This document shows, in pieces, positions 23,077 to 32,427 of a stretch of DNA of 33,897 bases; the stretch's first letter is position 1; every line of letters starts with the position of its first letter. A program made the translations under genes and the position numbers. This stretch comes from Flavicella sp037132785. Lineage in GTDB: Bacteria; Bacteroidota; Bacteroidia; Flavobacteriales; Flavobacteriaceae. Under the pieces are notes generated by a model that did not search any database, was not told the origin of the DNA, and saw only the letters and a program-made list of their open reading frames with translations. The stretch is taken from the NCBI RefSeq assembly GCF_037132785.1, contig NZ_JBAHZZ010000176.1, positions 1 to 33,897 of the forward strand. Direction: 5' to 3'.

Positions 23077-26000
23077 ATGATAATACACAAAACATTTATA
23101 GGCATATTCTTTTTCTTTGCAGTCTGCTTCAATACGGTTGCTCAAGAATATTGTACCCCAGAATTCATAGGAAGCAACAAAGATTATTATATTTCCAACA
23201 TCACTCTGAAAACGATTGATAATTCAAGTACTAATAACGCCGACTTATACGAATATTACGATACAATTACAACAAGTCTGGAGCGTGCCATTACTTATTC
23301 TGCCTCCGTCACATACAAAGCTATAAATTACGTTGATGTTACTTTAAAGATCTGGATCGATTTTAATAATGATGGTGTTTTTGACACTACAAGTGAAGAA
23401 ATCTATTCTTTCAATCACAATGAAATAAACACTGGACACTTCACAAAAAACTTCTCATTTACCGTTCCTAATACTGCTACCATAGCAACTTCAAGAATGA
23501 GAGTTTCCATCAGGCAGAATATAACCAATGCAAACCCCTGTGATTTAGGCTATCAAAAAGGAGAAGTAGAAGATTATAATATCAACATCATCGAAACAAA
23601 TCAAGCTCCGACAGCAAACTGTATTGGAGATTTAGACATCACTTTAGACGTTTCTGGGAATGCAACAATTAGCCCAAGTGATATTAATAATGGATCTACA
23701 GATGACTATGACGCTGACAACTTATTTTTAAGCATCGATAAAACTCAATTTAACTGTGATGACGTTGGCATTCCAAGCACAGTAACATTAACGGTTGAAG
23801 ATTCTCAAGGATTAACAAGCACTTGTACAACAACTGTGAATGTATCTAAGTATACTGGCGATTTTATAGCTCCAATTATCGAACCAACTACAGCGTATTG
23901 TAGTTATACTGCAACGATTCCTGTTTTAAATTTTCAGTGTCGTGAACTAATAGAAGCGACAACTACAGACGATACTTATTTTTCTAATACAGGAACTTTT
24001 ACAATTGATTGGCATTTTGATTATGGTGGTACAACTGTTACGAGCACTGAAACCATCATTATAGAAACACCTATAACTCCTTCAAATATATTAATTTCAG
24101 ATACTACGGAAAGTACAGCTACTATTATTTGGGATGCTAACGGAGCTTCCGATTTTAAAATAAGACACAAGCCTACAACAGAGGATAACTGGACTGAATC
24201 CATTTCGTCTACAAATTCAATTAGTTTAACAGACCTTTATGATGGTATTGAATATGAAATTCAAATTAAAGTTAATGTTCCATGTAATGATTACAGTTCT
24301 TCTGAAACATTTACAACTATTGAAATTGAATATTGCGATAGTAATTTAAACAGTAGTGGTAACAGTAGTTATTACATAACCAACACTTCTATTGGATCTA
24401 TTGATAACGATAGTGACAATAGCGCAGACGAATACACTTATTACTCAGGAGTCTCTACAGACCTTACAGCAGGTGAAACTTTTTCCGGATCAATTAAGTA
24501 TACCCGAGCGGGATACGGCGTTACCGCCATAGTTGTTTGGATTGATTTTAATAATGATGGTGATTTTGACGACGAAGGAGAAAAAATCTATAGTAAGGTT
24601 ATCCCAGGTGATTCCGCTACACAAATCACAATCGAGCTTACAGATATACTTATCCCTGAAACAGCCAAAGAAGGAAAAACTAGAATGCGGATTAGTATTA
24701 GTCAGAACGCAGCGCTAGATTCGGCCTGTAATTTCAATTATCGAGAAGGTGAGATGGAAGATTATGATATTTACATAATCCCCAAAAACCAAAGTACCTT
24801 TGAAGCTGCCATGTTTACACAAATTTATCATTATTCAACAACAGAAAGATGGATAGAAATTAGCAATTCTAGTTTGGAAATAATTCCAGAAAACACTTTA
24901 AACCTTGCTTTATACAAAAACAAAACAGGTTCACAATCGGGGATTACACCAGATGCAACCTATACCGTTTCTTCTTCAATACCTGTAGGAAATTCTGTAT
25001 TAATCAACAGTAGCTCTTCCGTTTTAAGCAATTATCAAACAAACGTTTTAACAGATGATTTGATTACCGATTTTGATGATGAGAATGATATTTTAATCAT
25101 TTCTTCCAAAACAGATAATACCGCTTGGGACAATAGGTTTGATATCGCTAATATTAAAAACAATACTTCTACTGTCAGAGTCGATGAAATCACAACCTAC
25201 AATTCTGACATCGATTCCTCTGAATGGGTTTCCTTTGTGGATGACAACTTAGACTCTTATCGAGATTTGGCTAATGGAGGACCTGAAAGGCATCCTCACG
25301 CTCCATTAATTTCCGAGGTAGATAATGCAGATTTGAACACAAATATTTTATTAGGTTCTCATTTTTTCAACCTGACAAACAGAGAAAATAACGATTGGAC
25401 AAACGGCTTACCAGACCGTTCTAGAGCAGTGGTTGTAAGCGAAGATTACAGTCTTGTTGAACTTCTATCTGCCAGAAGATTAGAGATTTCTTCTTCCTCA
25501 AAACTTACAGTAACAAACAGCCTGCTTTTAGTGTCAGACAATCTCAATATCAACTCAGGCTCTGAGATTAGGCTTGCTGGCACCTCACAATTAATACAAA
25601 CGCATACAAGTGAAAAAAACACATCGGGAATCGGCAAACTATATATTGATCAAAAATCAAATATTACGAGTATTTATAGATACAATTATTTAAGCTCTCC
25701 CGTTAATACTATAGGAGCTTCCAATTATACTATAGCTTCTGTTTTAAAAGATGGAACAGAAGTAACAAGCGCCAATTCAACTGCTTTAGACATCAATTTT
25801 GTAGGAGGTAATGACGGTAGTGCTACCGACCCTATTTCGATAGCCGAATACTGGATTTATACCTATGCCAACGGTGATGGTGGTTTATCCAATTGGCTGC
25901 AAAAAAATTCAGATAAAACCATCGAGCAAGTGCATGGTTTTACCTTAAAAGGACCAGGAGTTGCACAAAATTACACTTTTGTAGGAACCCCAAAAGACGG

Positions 26001-27171
26001 AGAATTAACTACAACTATTGGAATCTATCAAACTTCTTTGGTAGGAAACCCCTATACATCAGCAATCAGTGCAAATAAATTTATAGAAGACAATACAAAT
26101 TCCATTGATGGCACTTTATATTTTTGGGAACATGTAGGGGTTGAAGACGAAAATAGTTCGGACACTTCTGGACATTACTACGCAGGTTATATTGGCGGTT
26201 ATGGAACTCGAAATATTTCTATGGGATTAGCTGCGAACCTGGTTGAATCAAATGACGACGAGGATCCCTCCACTCCTTCTTTGGGAGACGGCATCTATAA
26301 AACACCTAAAGAGTATATTGCTGTGGGTCAAGGATTTTTTGTTAGCAGCGTAAATGGAGGCACAGTTACCTTTAATAATAGTCAACGAGAATTTATCAAA
26401 TTAGGTGATCAATCTACATTTTTTAAAAACAAAAAAACAAAAAAAGAAACATCTTTATCTCTAGATAATGACAATTCTAATCTTCCAATTATTAAGTTAG
26501 GCCTTAACTATATTAATGATGAAGCTATAAATATGCATAGACAAATCGGAATTTCATTCAACGAAAATAATTCATTCGCCCATGATAATGGATATGATTC
26601 AGTTCTTTTCGACTTAGGTTCAACTGATATTTACTGGAAATTCCCCGACAACGACAGAAAATACAGCATTTCAGGCGTACAACAACTCCATGAAGACCTC
26701 GAAGTGCCTCTTGTTTTAGTAATGGGATATACTGGAGATATTACAATAACCATTGATGAATGGCAGGCCATAAACAGAGATGTATTTATCAAAGATAAAT
26801 TAACAAATCAAACCTATAAAATAAACGACAATAAGGTTACTCTTTTTCTAAATGAAGATCTATACGAAGATCGTTTTGTATTAACTTTTAAATTAGAGGA
26901 CTCCTTAAATAACAACAGTGATTTAATCACCGAAAAATTATATATCTACTACAATTCCAATAAAGAAAAAATAGTCATCGATAATATAAACAGCACAAAT
27001 ATTGAAAACGTTTATTTGTACAACATCGTTGGATCTTTAATTCAAACCTGGAACACTTTTGAAGATATTTCAAAGGAAGAACTAGCCATTTCAAATTTAA
27101 CAAGCGGAATTTATATTGTAAAGGTAAATTCCAATGGAAAAACGATTGCTAAACAAATACTTGTTCCTTAA
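23077..27171 (+). CDS. Large secreted surface protein: two GEVED domains, FN3, T9SS type A sorting domain
   Basis: The 1364-residue protein has a signal peptide (to about 22, FNTVAQ). GEVED domain 1 follows (about 25-172; LKIWIDFNNDGVFD, KGEVEDYNINI). Cys-containing Ig-like segments (about 178-330) precede a fibronectin III domain (about 333-413, ATIIWDANGASDFKIRHK). GEVED 2 is at about 415-570 (VVWIDFNNDGDFDDEG, EGEMEDYDIYI). Next comes a lamin-tail-like segment (about 575-720) and a long β-rich stretch. The final ~78 residues are a type A sorting domain (SGIYIVKVNSNGKTIAKQILVP). T9SS exports it and probably anchors it on the surface. The ligand is unknown; GEVED/FN3 suggests adhesion or carbohydrate contact. 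Confidence 0.92.
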   Translation: MIIHKTFIGIFFFFAVCFNTVAQEYCTPEFIGSNKDYYISNITLKTIDNSSTNNADLYEYYDTITTSLERAITYSASVTYKAINYVDVTLKIWIDFNNDGVFDTTSEEIYSFNHNEINTGHFTKNFSFTVPNTATIATSRMRVSIRQNITNANPCDLGYQKGEVEDYNINIIETNQAPTANCIGDLDITLDVSGNATISPSDINNGSTDDYDADNLFLSIDKTQFNCDDVGIPSTVTLTVEDSQGLTSTCTTTVNVSKYTGDFIAPIIEPTTAYCSYTATIPVLNFQCRELIEATTTDDTYFSNTGTFTIDWHFDYGGTTVTSTETIIIETPITPSNILISDTTESTATIIWDANGASDFKIRHKPTTEDNWTESISSTNSISLTDLYDGIEYEIQIKVNVPCNDYSSSETFTTIEIEYCDSNLNSSGNSSYYITNTSIGSIDNDSDNSADEYTYYSGVSTDLTAGETFSGSIKYTRAGYGVTAIVVWIDFNNDGDFDDEGEKIYSKVIPGDSATQITIELTDILIPETAKEGKTRMRISISQNAALDSACNFNYREGEMEDYDIYIIPKNQSTFEAAMFTQIYHYSTTERWIEISNSSLEIIPENTLNLALYKNKTGSQSGITPDATYTVSSSIPVGNSVLINSSSSVLSNYQTNVLTDDLITDFDDENDILIISSKTDNTAWDNRFDIANIKNNTSTVRVDEITTYNSDIDSSEWVSFVDDNLDSYRDLANGGPERHPHAPLISEVDNADLNTNILLGSHFFNLTNRENNDWTNGLPDRSRAVVVSEDYSLVELLSARRLEISSSSKLTVTNSLLLVSDNLNINSGSEIRLAGTSQLIQTHTSEKNTSGIGKLYIDQKSNITSIYRYNYLSSPVNTIGASNYTIASVLKDGTEVTSANSTALDINFVGGNDGSATDPISIAEYWIYTYANGDGGLSNWLQKNSDKTIEQVHGFTLKGPGVAQNYTFVGTPKDGELTTTIGIYQTSLVGNPYTSAISANKFIEDNTNSIDGTLYFWEHVGVEDENSSDTSGHYYAGYIGGYGTRNISMGLAANLVESNDDEDPSTPSLGDGIYKTPKEYIAVGQGFFVSSVNGGTVTFNNSQREFIKLGDQSTFFKNKKTKKETSLSLDNDNSNLPIIKLGLNYINDEAINMHRQIGISFNENNSFAHDNGYDSVLFDLGSTDIYWKFPDNDRKYSISGVQQLHEDLEVPLVLVMGYTGDITITIDEWQAINRDVFIKDKLTNQTYKINDNKVTLFLNEDLYEDRFVLTFKLEDSLNNNSDLITEKLYIYYNSNKEKIVIDNINSTNIENVYLYNIVGSLIQTWNTFEDISKEELAISNLTSGIYIVKVNSNGKTIAKQILVP

Positions 27172-27185
27172 TTTTTAAATGAAGG
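24793..27185 (+). repeat. Direct repeat block, copy 1 (T9SS gene 1, 3' part)
   Basis: About 2.39 kb, from just after GEVED 2 to 14 bp past the stop, is highly similar to 28135-30530. One codon-sized indel exists (near 26350 versus 29690). There are identical runs of about 90-100 bp, for example around 25560-25650 and 26477-26570. Confidence 0.95.
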
Positions 27186-27278
27186 TATTTATACTTCCTG
27201 TTTTACAAACATAAACTCCATAATTGAAATTTAGTGTTTTGTATTTACTTCCTAGGAGTTAGCATCAAATGATTTTTT

Positions 27279-27329
27279 AGCCTTTTATAAAACAAACCAA
27301 GATGAAACTTGGTGTATTTATGAAAGGCT
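27279..27329 (+). terminator. Long imperfect hairpin after T9SS gene 1
   Basis: AGCCTTT (27279-27285) pairs with AAAGGCT (27323-27329). ATAAA (27287-27291) pairs with TTTAT (27317-27321). ACCAAG (27296-27301) pairs with CTTGGT (27308-27313) around ATGAAA. A T-rich run follows at about 27341-27363. It lies 108 bp after the stop, so it may be a distal terminator. The rest of the 435-bp intergene holds only the duplicated promoter and leader of the next gene. Confidence 0.45.
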
Positions 27330-27444
27330 GAATTATTATGATCTTTTTTACTTCTTGTTTTTAATTTAAACACACTCTCTACAGTCGACTTTTCTATCTT
27401 ATCTTAAAAAAACAAACACCTGAATAACAGTTGGTTAAAATAAG

Positions 27445-27477
27445 TTTTGTTATACTAACGATTATTTATTAAATTTG
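27445..27477 (+). promoter_or_regulatory. Promoter of the second GEVED/T9SS gene
   Basis: TTTTG (27445-27449), 20-bp spacer, TAAATTTG (27470-27477): a good match to the Bacteroidota promoter. TAACGATTATT (27456-27466) and the leader from about 27521 to the ATG are duplicated from the first gene. The leader inverted repeat GCTCAT/ATTAGC (27526-27531/27542-27547) has one mismatch here. Confidence 0.75.
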
Positions 27478-27606
27478 AATCGAAATTTCATCCACAGATA
27501 TACTATTAAAATTTAATAAATAATCGCTCATCAATAAAATTATTAGCTACACGACTAAAAAAAACAGCAAACGAAAAAACAATTGTAGAATATAAAATAA
27601 ACAATT

Positions 27607-30516
27607 ATGGAAATACACAAAAGACTTTTAGGTTTGTTTTTTTTCTTTGCGGTCTGCTTTAATACAGTTGCTCAAAACTATTGTAGTCCAGGAAACATAG
27701 GAAACAATGAACGTTATCACATCTCCAACGTCACTCTTGAAACTATTAATAACCAAAGTGATCATCAATCTAACAATTACGAGTATTATGAGACTATTAC
27801 AACGAGTCTAGAACGTGCCACTACTTATTCTGCCTCAGTTACTTACGAAACTAACAATAAAGTTAGTTATTTAAAAGTCTGGATCGATTTTAATAATGAT
27901 GGTGTTTTTGACATTACAAGTGAAGAAATATATTCTTTTGAACGTACATCAACAGACGCTGGTACTTACACAAAAAACTTTACATTTACCGTTCCTAATG
28001 ATGCTACCATAGCAACCTCAAGGCTGAGAGTTTCCATCATCCAGAGTTCAGAAAATGAAGATCCTTGTGATTTAGGCAATCAAAAAGGAGAAGTAGAAGA
28101 TTATAATATTAACATAATAACTCTAAAAGACCGAAGTGCCTTTGAAGCAGCTATCTTTACACAAATTTATCATTATTCAACAACAGAAAGATGGATCGAA
28201 ATCAGCAATTCTAGTTCGGAAGCAATTCCAGAAAACATCATAAATATAGCTTTATACAAAAACAAAACAGGTTCACAATCGGGAATTACACCAGATGCAA
28301 CTTATACAATTCCTTCTTCAATATCAACAGGGAACTCTGTATTAATCAACAGTAGTATTTCAGTTTTAAATAATTATCAAACAAACGTTTTAACAAATGA
28401 TTTTATTGCCAATTTTGATGACGAGAATGATATTTTGATCATTTCTTACACAACAGATAACACCGCTTGGGATAATAGATTTGACATCGCTAATATTAAA
28501 AATAATACTTCTACTGTTAGAATCGATGAAATCACAAACTACAATTCTGACATCAATGCCTCCGAATGGATTTCTTTTATAGATGATAACCTAGACCCTT
28601 ATAAAGATTTAGCTAATGGAGGACCTGAAAGACATCCTCACGCTCCATTAATTTCCGAGGTAAATACTGCAGCAACAAATACAAATATTTTATTAGGCTC
28701 ACATTTTTTTGGTCAGACAATCAGAGAAGGCAGCGATTGGACAAATGGCCTGCCAGACCGTTCTAGAGCAGTAGTTGTAAGTGAAGATTACAGCATCTCT
28801 ACATCTCTGTCTGCCAGGAGTTTAGAGGTCTCGTCTTCCTCAAAATTTACAATAACAGACAGCTTACTTTTAGTATCAGACAATCTCAATATCAACTCAG
28901 ACGCTGAGATTAGGCTTGCTGGCACCTCACAATTAATACAAACGCATACAAGTGAAAAAAACACATCGGGAATCGGCAAACTATATATTGATCAAAAATC
29001 AAATGTTGCGAGTATTTATAGATACAATTATTTAAGCTCTCCCGTTAATACTATAGGAGCTTCCAATTATACTGTAGCTTCTGTTTTAAAAGATGGAACA
29101 GAAGTAACAAGCGCCAATTCAACTGCTTTAGACATCAATTTCGTAGGAGGTTACGACGGAAGTACTACCAGTCCTATTTCAATAGCCGAATACTGGATTT
29201 ACACCTATTCCAACGGTGATGGTGGTTTATCCAATTGGCTGCAAAAAAAATCAGATGGAATCATCGAACAAGTGAATGGCTTTACCTTAAAGGGACCAGG
29301 AGTTGCACAAAATTACACTTTTGTAGGAACTCCAAAAGACGGAATATTAACGACGACTATTGGTGGCTTTCAAACTTCTTTAATAGGAAATCCCTATACA
29401 TCAGCAATCAGTGCAAAAAAATTCATAGAAGACAATTCAAATGTCATTGATGGTACTTTATATTTTTGGGAACATGTAGGAGTTGAAGACGAAAATAGCT
29501 CGGACACTTCTGGACATTACTACGCAGGTTATATTGGCGGTTATGGAACTCGAAATATTTCTATGGGATTAGCTGCGAACCTGGTTGAATCAAATGACGA
29601 TGAGGATTCCTCCACACCTTCTTTGGGAGACGGCTCCTATAAAGCACCTAAAGAGTATATTGCTGTGGGTCAAGGATTTTTTGTGTCTAGTAATTCTGTT
29701 GGAGGTACAATAACCTTTAATAATAGTCAACGAGAATTTATCAAACTAGGTGATCAATCTACATTTTTTAAAATCGAAAAAACAAAAAAAGAAATATCCT
29801 TATCTCTAGCTAATGACAATTCTAATCTTCCAATTATTAAGTTAGGCCTTAACTATATTAATGATGAAGCTATAAATATGCATAGACAAATCGGAATTTC
29901 ATTCAACAAAAACAATTCATTCGCCCATGACAATGGATATGATTCAGTTCTTTTCGACTTAGGTTCAACTGATATTTACTGGAAATTTCCCGACAACGAC
30001 AGAAAATATAGCATTTCAGGCGTACAACAACTCCATGAAGACCTTGAAATACCTCTTGTTTTAGTAATGGGATATACTGGAGATATTACAATAACCATTG
30101 ATGAATGGCAGGCCATAAACAGAGATGTATTTATCAAAGATAAATTAACAAATCAAACCTATAAAATAAACGACAATAAAATTACCCTTTTTCTAAATGA
30201 AGATCTATACGAAGATCGTTTTGTATTAACTTTTAAATTAGATGACTCCTTAAATAACAACAGTGATTTAATCACTGAAAAATTATATATCTACTACAAT
30301 TCCAATAAAGAAAAAATAGTCATCGATAATACAAACAGTACAAATATTGAAAACGTTTATTTGTACAACATCGTTGGATCTTTAATTCAAACCTGGAACA
30401 CTTCTGAAGATGTTTCAAAGGAAGAACTAGCAGTTTCAAATTTAACAAGCGGAATTTATATTGTAAAGGTAAATTCCAAAGGAAAAACGATTGCTAAACA
30501 AATACTTGTTCCTTAA
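27607..30516 (+). CDS. Secreted surface protein paralogue: one GEVED domain, T9SS type A sorting domain
   Basis: The 969-residue paralogue of the preceding gene has the same signal-peptide end (FFFFAVCFNTVAQ). It has a single GEVED domain (about 25-171; KVWIDFNNDGVFD, KGEVEDYNINI). It then passes directly into the lamin-tail-like segment (FEAAIFTQIYHYSTTERWIEI), the β-rich region and the type A sorting domain (SGIYIVKVNSKGKTIAKQILVP). Compared with the first gene it lacks the Ig-like/FN3/GEVED 2 block, about 395 residues. The N-terminal domain is clearly more diverged from its paralogue than the C-terminal ~790 residues. It is probably surface-exposed by T9SS; its ligand is unknown. Confidence 0.92.
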   Translation: MEIHKRLLGLFFFFAVCFNTVAQNYCSPGNIGNNERYHISNVTLETINNQSDHQSNNYEYYETITTSLERATTYSASVTYETNNKVSYLKVWIDFNNDGVFDITSEEIYSFERTSTDAGTYTKNFTFTVPNDATIATSRLRVSIIQSSENEDPCDLGNQKGEVEDYNINIITLKDRSAFEAAIFTQIYHYSTTERWIEISNSSSEAIPENIINIALYKNKTGSQSGITPDATYTIPSSISTGNSVLINSSISVLNNYQTNVLTNDFIANFDDENDILIISYTTDNTAWDNRFDIANIKNNTSTVRIDEITNYNSDINASEWISFIDDNLDPYKDLANGGPERHPHAPLISEVNTAATNTNILLGSHFFGQTIREGSDWTNGLPDRSRAVVVSEDYSISTSLSARSLEVSSSSKFTITDSLLLVSDNLNINSDAEIRLAGTSQLIQTHTSEKNTSGIGKLYIDQKSNVASIYRYNYLSSPVNTIGASNYTVASVLKDGTEVTSANSTALDINFVGGYDGSTTSPISIAEYWIYTYSNGDGGLSNWLQKKSDGIIEQVNGFTLKGPGVAQNYTFVGTPKDGILTTTIGGFQTSLIGNPYTSAISAKKFIEDNSNVIDGTLYFWEHVGVEDENSSDTSGHYYAGYIGGYGTRNISMGLAANLVESNDDEDSSTPSLGDGSYKAPKEYIAVGQGFFVSSNSVGGTITFNNSQREFIKLGDQSTFFKIEKTKKEISLSLANDNSNLPIIKLGLNYINDEAINMHRQIGISFNKNNSFAHDNGYDSVLFDLGSTDIYWKFPDNDRKYSISGVQQLHEDLEIPLVLVMGYTGDITITIDEWQAINRDVFIKDKLTNQTYKINDNKITLFLNEDLYEDRFVLTFKLDDSLNNNSDLITEKLYIYYNSNKEKIVIDNTNSTNIENVYLYNIVGSLIQTWNTSEDVSKEELAVSNLTSGIYIVKVNSKGKTIAKQILVP

Positions 30517-30530
30517 TTTTTAAATGGAGG
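28135..30530 (+). repeat. Direct repeat block, copy 2 (T9SS gene 2, 3' part)
   Basis: This is the counterpart of 24793-27185, in the same orientation and reading frame. Similarity stops about 14 bp after the stop codon, at TTTTTAAATGGAGG. Confidence 0.95.
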
Positions 30531-30540
30531 AATTGATGCT

Positions 30541-31170
30541 TTAAGGTTTGTATTTTATTGGAAGATGCACCACTTTTTTGGTTTCAAAAAAATCTTCTTT
30601 AAAATAATCCGATAAATTGTAAAGTGTTGTACTTGTAAAAACGGAAAGCTCTGCGGTTAAATCACCTCCTTTTAGGTATAAAATTCCATTTCTTAATTTA
30701 TGCTTTTGCTTTTTGGTGATTTTTTTTCGTACCCATTTTACAAAATCAGGCATGGTGGTTACTGCTCTACTCACAATAAAGTCAAATTCCCCCTTTACTT
30801 TTTCCGCGCGTATATGATCTGCTTTTAAATTTTTTAAACCCAAAGCTTCTGCAACCTCTTGAACTACCTTAATTTTTTTTCCAATTGAATCTACCAATAG
30901 AAATTCTGTTTCAGGAAAAAGAATCGCTAATGGAATTCCAGGAAAACCACCACCAGTCCCAACATCCAATATTTTTGCTCCAGGGACAAAGGCTTGAATT
31001 TTTGCAATACCCAAAGAATGTAATATATGACGGATATACAATTCATCAATATCTTTACGAGATATCACATTAATTTTTGAATTCCAATCTTTATACAGAT
31101 TTTCTAACTTTTCAAATTGACTCACTTGTAAGTCACTAAGCTCTGGAAAATATTTTTTTATTAATTTCAT
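30541..31170 (-). CDS. rsmG: 16S rRNA (guanine-N7) methyltransferase RsmG
   Basis: The 209-residue enzyme methylates G527 of 16S rRNA with SAM. The SAM-binding motif is ILDVGTGGGFPGIPLAILFP, followed by FLLVDSIGKKI and the FDFIVSRAVTTMPDFVKWV segment typical of RsmG/GidB. The N-terminus YKDWNSKINVISRKDIDELYIRHILHSL is also diagnostic. It converges on the T9SS gene with 24 bp between the stops and no obvious terminator. Confidence 0.97.
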   Translation of the reverse strand: MKLIKKYFPELSDLQVSQFEKLENLYKDWNSKINVISRKDIDELYIRHILHSLGIAKIQAFVPGAKILDVGTGGGFPGIPLAILFPETEFLLVDSIGKKIKVVQEVAEALGLKNLKADHIRAEKVKGEFDFIVSRAVTTMPDFVKWVRKKITKKQKHKLRNGILYLKGGDLTAELSVFTSTTLYNLSDYFKEDFFETKKVVHLPIKYKP

Positions 31171-31241
31171 ATTCGAATCAATTTGGAGGTAAAAGTAATA
31201 TCTTTTAATTATCTTATAGTGTATTAATATGAATTATTAAA

Positions 31242-31271
31242 TTTGTGTGAGCTAAAAAAAGGTTATTTTTG
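31242..31271 (+). promoter_or_regulatory. Promoter of the fatty-acid desaturase gene
   Basis: TTTG (31242-31245) is followed after 18 bp by TATTTTTG (31264-31271). The ATG is 18 bp downstream, so the leader is short. Confidence 0.7.
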
Positions 31272-31288
31272 CAATTGATTCATAACAC

Positions 31289-32380
31289 ATGGAAAAAATA
31301 AATTTCTCTAGAATAGACAGTGCGAAGTTTTTTAGAACTTTAAACAAACGAGTAAATGGCTATTTTAAAGAAAATAAAATTGCTCGAACGGGTAATTGGA
31401 AGTTATATTTCAAGGCAGTTTTAGTGTTTACTTTATTATTTATACCCTATCTTATCGTATTAACTGTTTCTTTACCGAACTGGGCAATGTTATTGCTTAT
31501 GATTATATGCGGAATAGGAATGGCTGGCGTAGGAATGAATGTGATGCACGATAGTAATCACGGTTCCTTTTCGAACAAAAAATGGGTAAACCAATTAATG
31601 GGAAGCAGTATTTATATCCTAGCTGGAAACGTTTACAACTGGAAAGTACAGCATAATGTTTTACACCATACATATACAAATATAAAAGGACATGATGAAG
31701 ATATAGATGCGGGTAGAATAATTCGTTTCTCTAAACACTCGGAATGGTTAAAAATTCATCATCTACAAAAATATTATTCATTTTTCCTTTATGGACTATT
31801 AACAATCAACTGGGCGATTACAACAGATTTCAAACAGACAAAACGTTATTTAAAAAGAGGACTCTCTTATGGAGACTTCCCAAACCCAAAGATTCAATGG
31901 CTTACTTTAATTCTCTCTAAAGTTTTATACTATTCATTTTGGGTAGGATTACCGATAATTTACTTAGACCTTGCTTGGTGGGAAATTTTTATTGGCTTTT
32001 TTGCGATGCATTATACAGCAGGACTGATATTGAGTTTGGTCTTTCAGTTGGCTCATGTTGTACCCAATACGGACATGCCATTACCTGACAAGAACGGAAA
32101 CATGGAACATACTTGGGCGATACACCAATTATTTACAACTTCAAACTTTGCACCAGACAGTAAATTTGTAACCTTTTGTACAGGTGGATTAAATCACCAA
32201 GTAGAACATCATATATTTCCACATGTTTCCCATATTCATTATGGAAAACTAGCGAAAATAGTCAAAGAAACGACTAAGGAATTTAACTTGCCTTATCATG
32301 AATACAAAACGATGACAAGGGCAATAAAAGAACATTTCCATCAGTTAAAAACATTAGGAATAAACCCTGTTTATCATTAA
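31289..32380 (+). CDS. Membrane fatty-acid desaturase (front-end type)
   Basis: The 363-residue di-iron enzyme introduces a double bond into acyl chains. All three histidine boxes are present: HDSNH (H87-H91), HNVLHH (H122-H127) and HQVEHH (H303-H308). The third contains QxxHH, the form found in front-end Δ5/Δ6-type desaturases. Hydrophobic helix pairs lie at about 40-82 and 205-255. No cytochrome b5 domain is fused, so electrons come from a separate donor. Substrate and position of the new double bond are not readable. A role in adjusting membrane fluidity is likely. Confidence 0.92.
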   Translation: MEKINFSRIDSAKFFRTLNKRVNGYFKENKIARTGNWKLYFKAVLVFTLLFIPYLIVLTVSLPNWAMLLLMIICGIGMAGVGMNVMHDSNHGSFSNKKWVNQLMGSSIYILAGNVYNWKVQHNVLHHTYTNIKGHDEDIDAGRIIRFSKHSEWLKIHHLQKYYSFFLYGLLTINWAITTDFKQTKRYLKRGLSYGDFPNPKIQWLTLILSKVLYYSFWVGLPIIYLDLAWWEIFIGFFAMHYTAGLILSLVFQLAHVVPNTDMPLPDKNGNMEHTWAIHQLFTTSNFAPDSKFVTFCTGGLNHQVEHHIFPHVSHIHYGKLAKIVKETTKEFNLPYHEYKTMTRAIKEHFHQLKTLGINPVYH

Positions 32381-32427
32381 ATACATTATGTTTACTCTTC
32401 AAATCAAATAACCCAACTTTATTAGTA

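Noticed and set aside
25446..28979. Matching antisense ORFs (both beginning MPIPDVFFSLVCV) opposite the two T9SS genes at 25446-25637 and 28788-28979
   Set aside because: They are shadows of the duplicated coding sequence. Their similarity follows from the sense-strand repeat, and they have no promoter or independent support.
22885..30530. Insertion sequence or composite transposon as cause of the large direct repeats
   Set aside because: There is no transposase, terminal inverted repeat or target-site duplication; the repeats are paralogous coding sequence with their own promoters.
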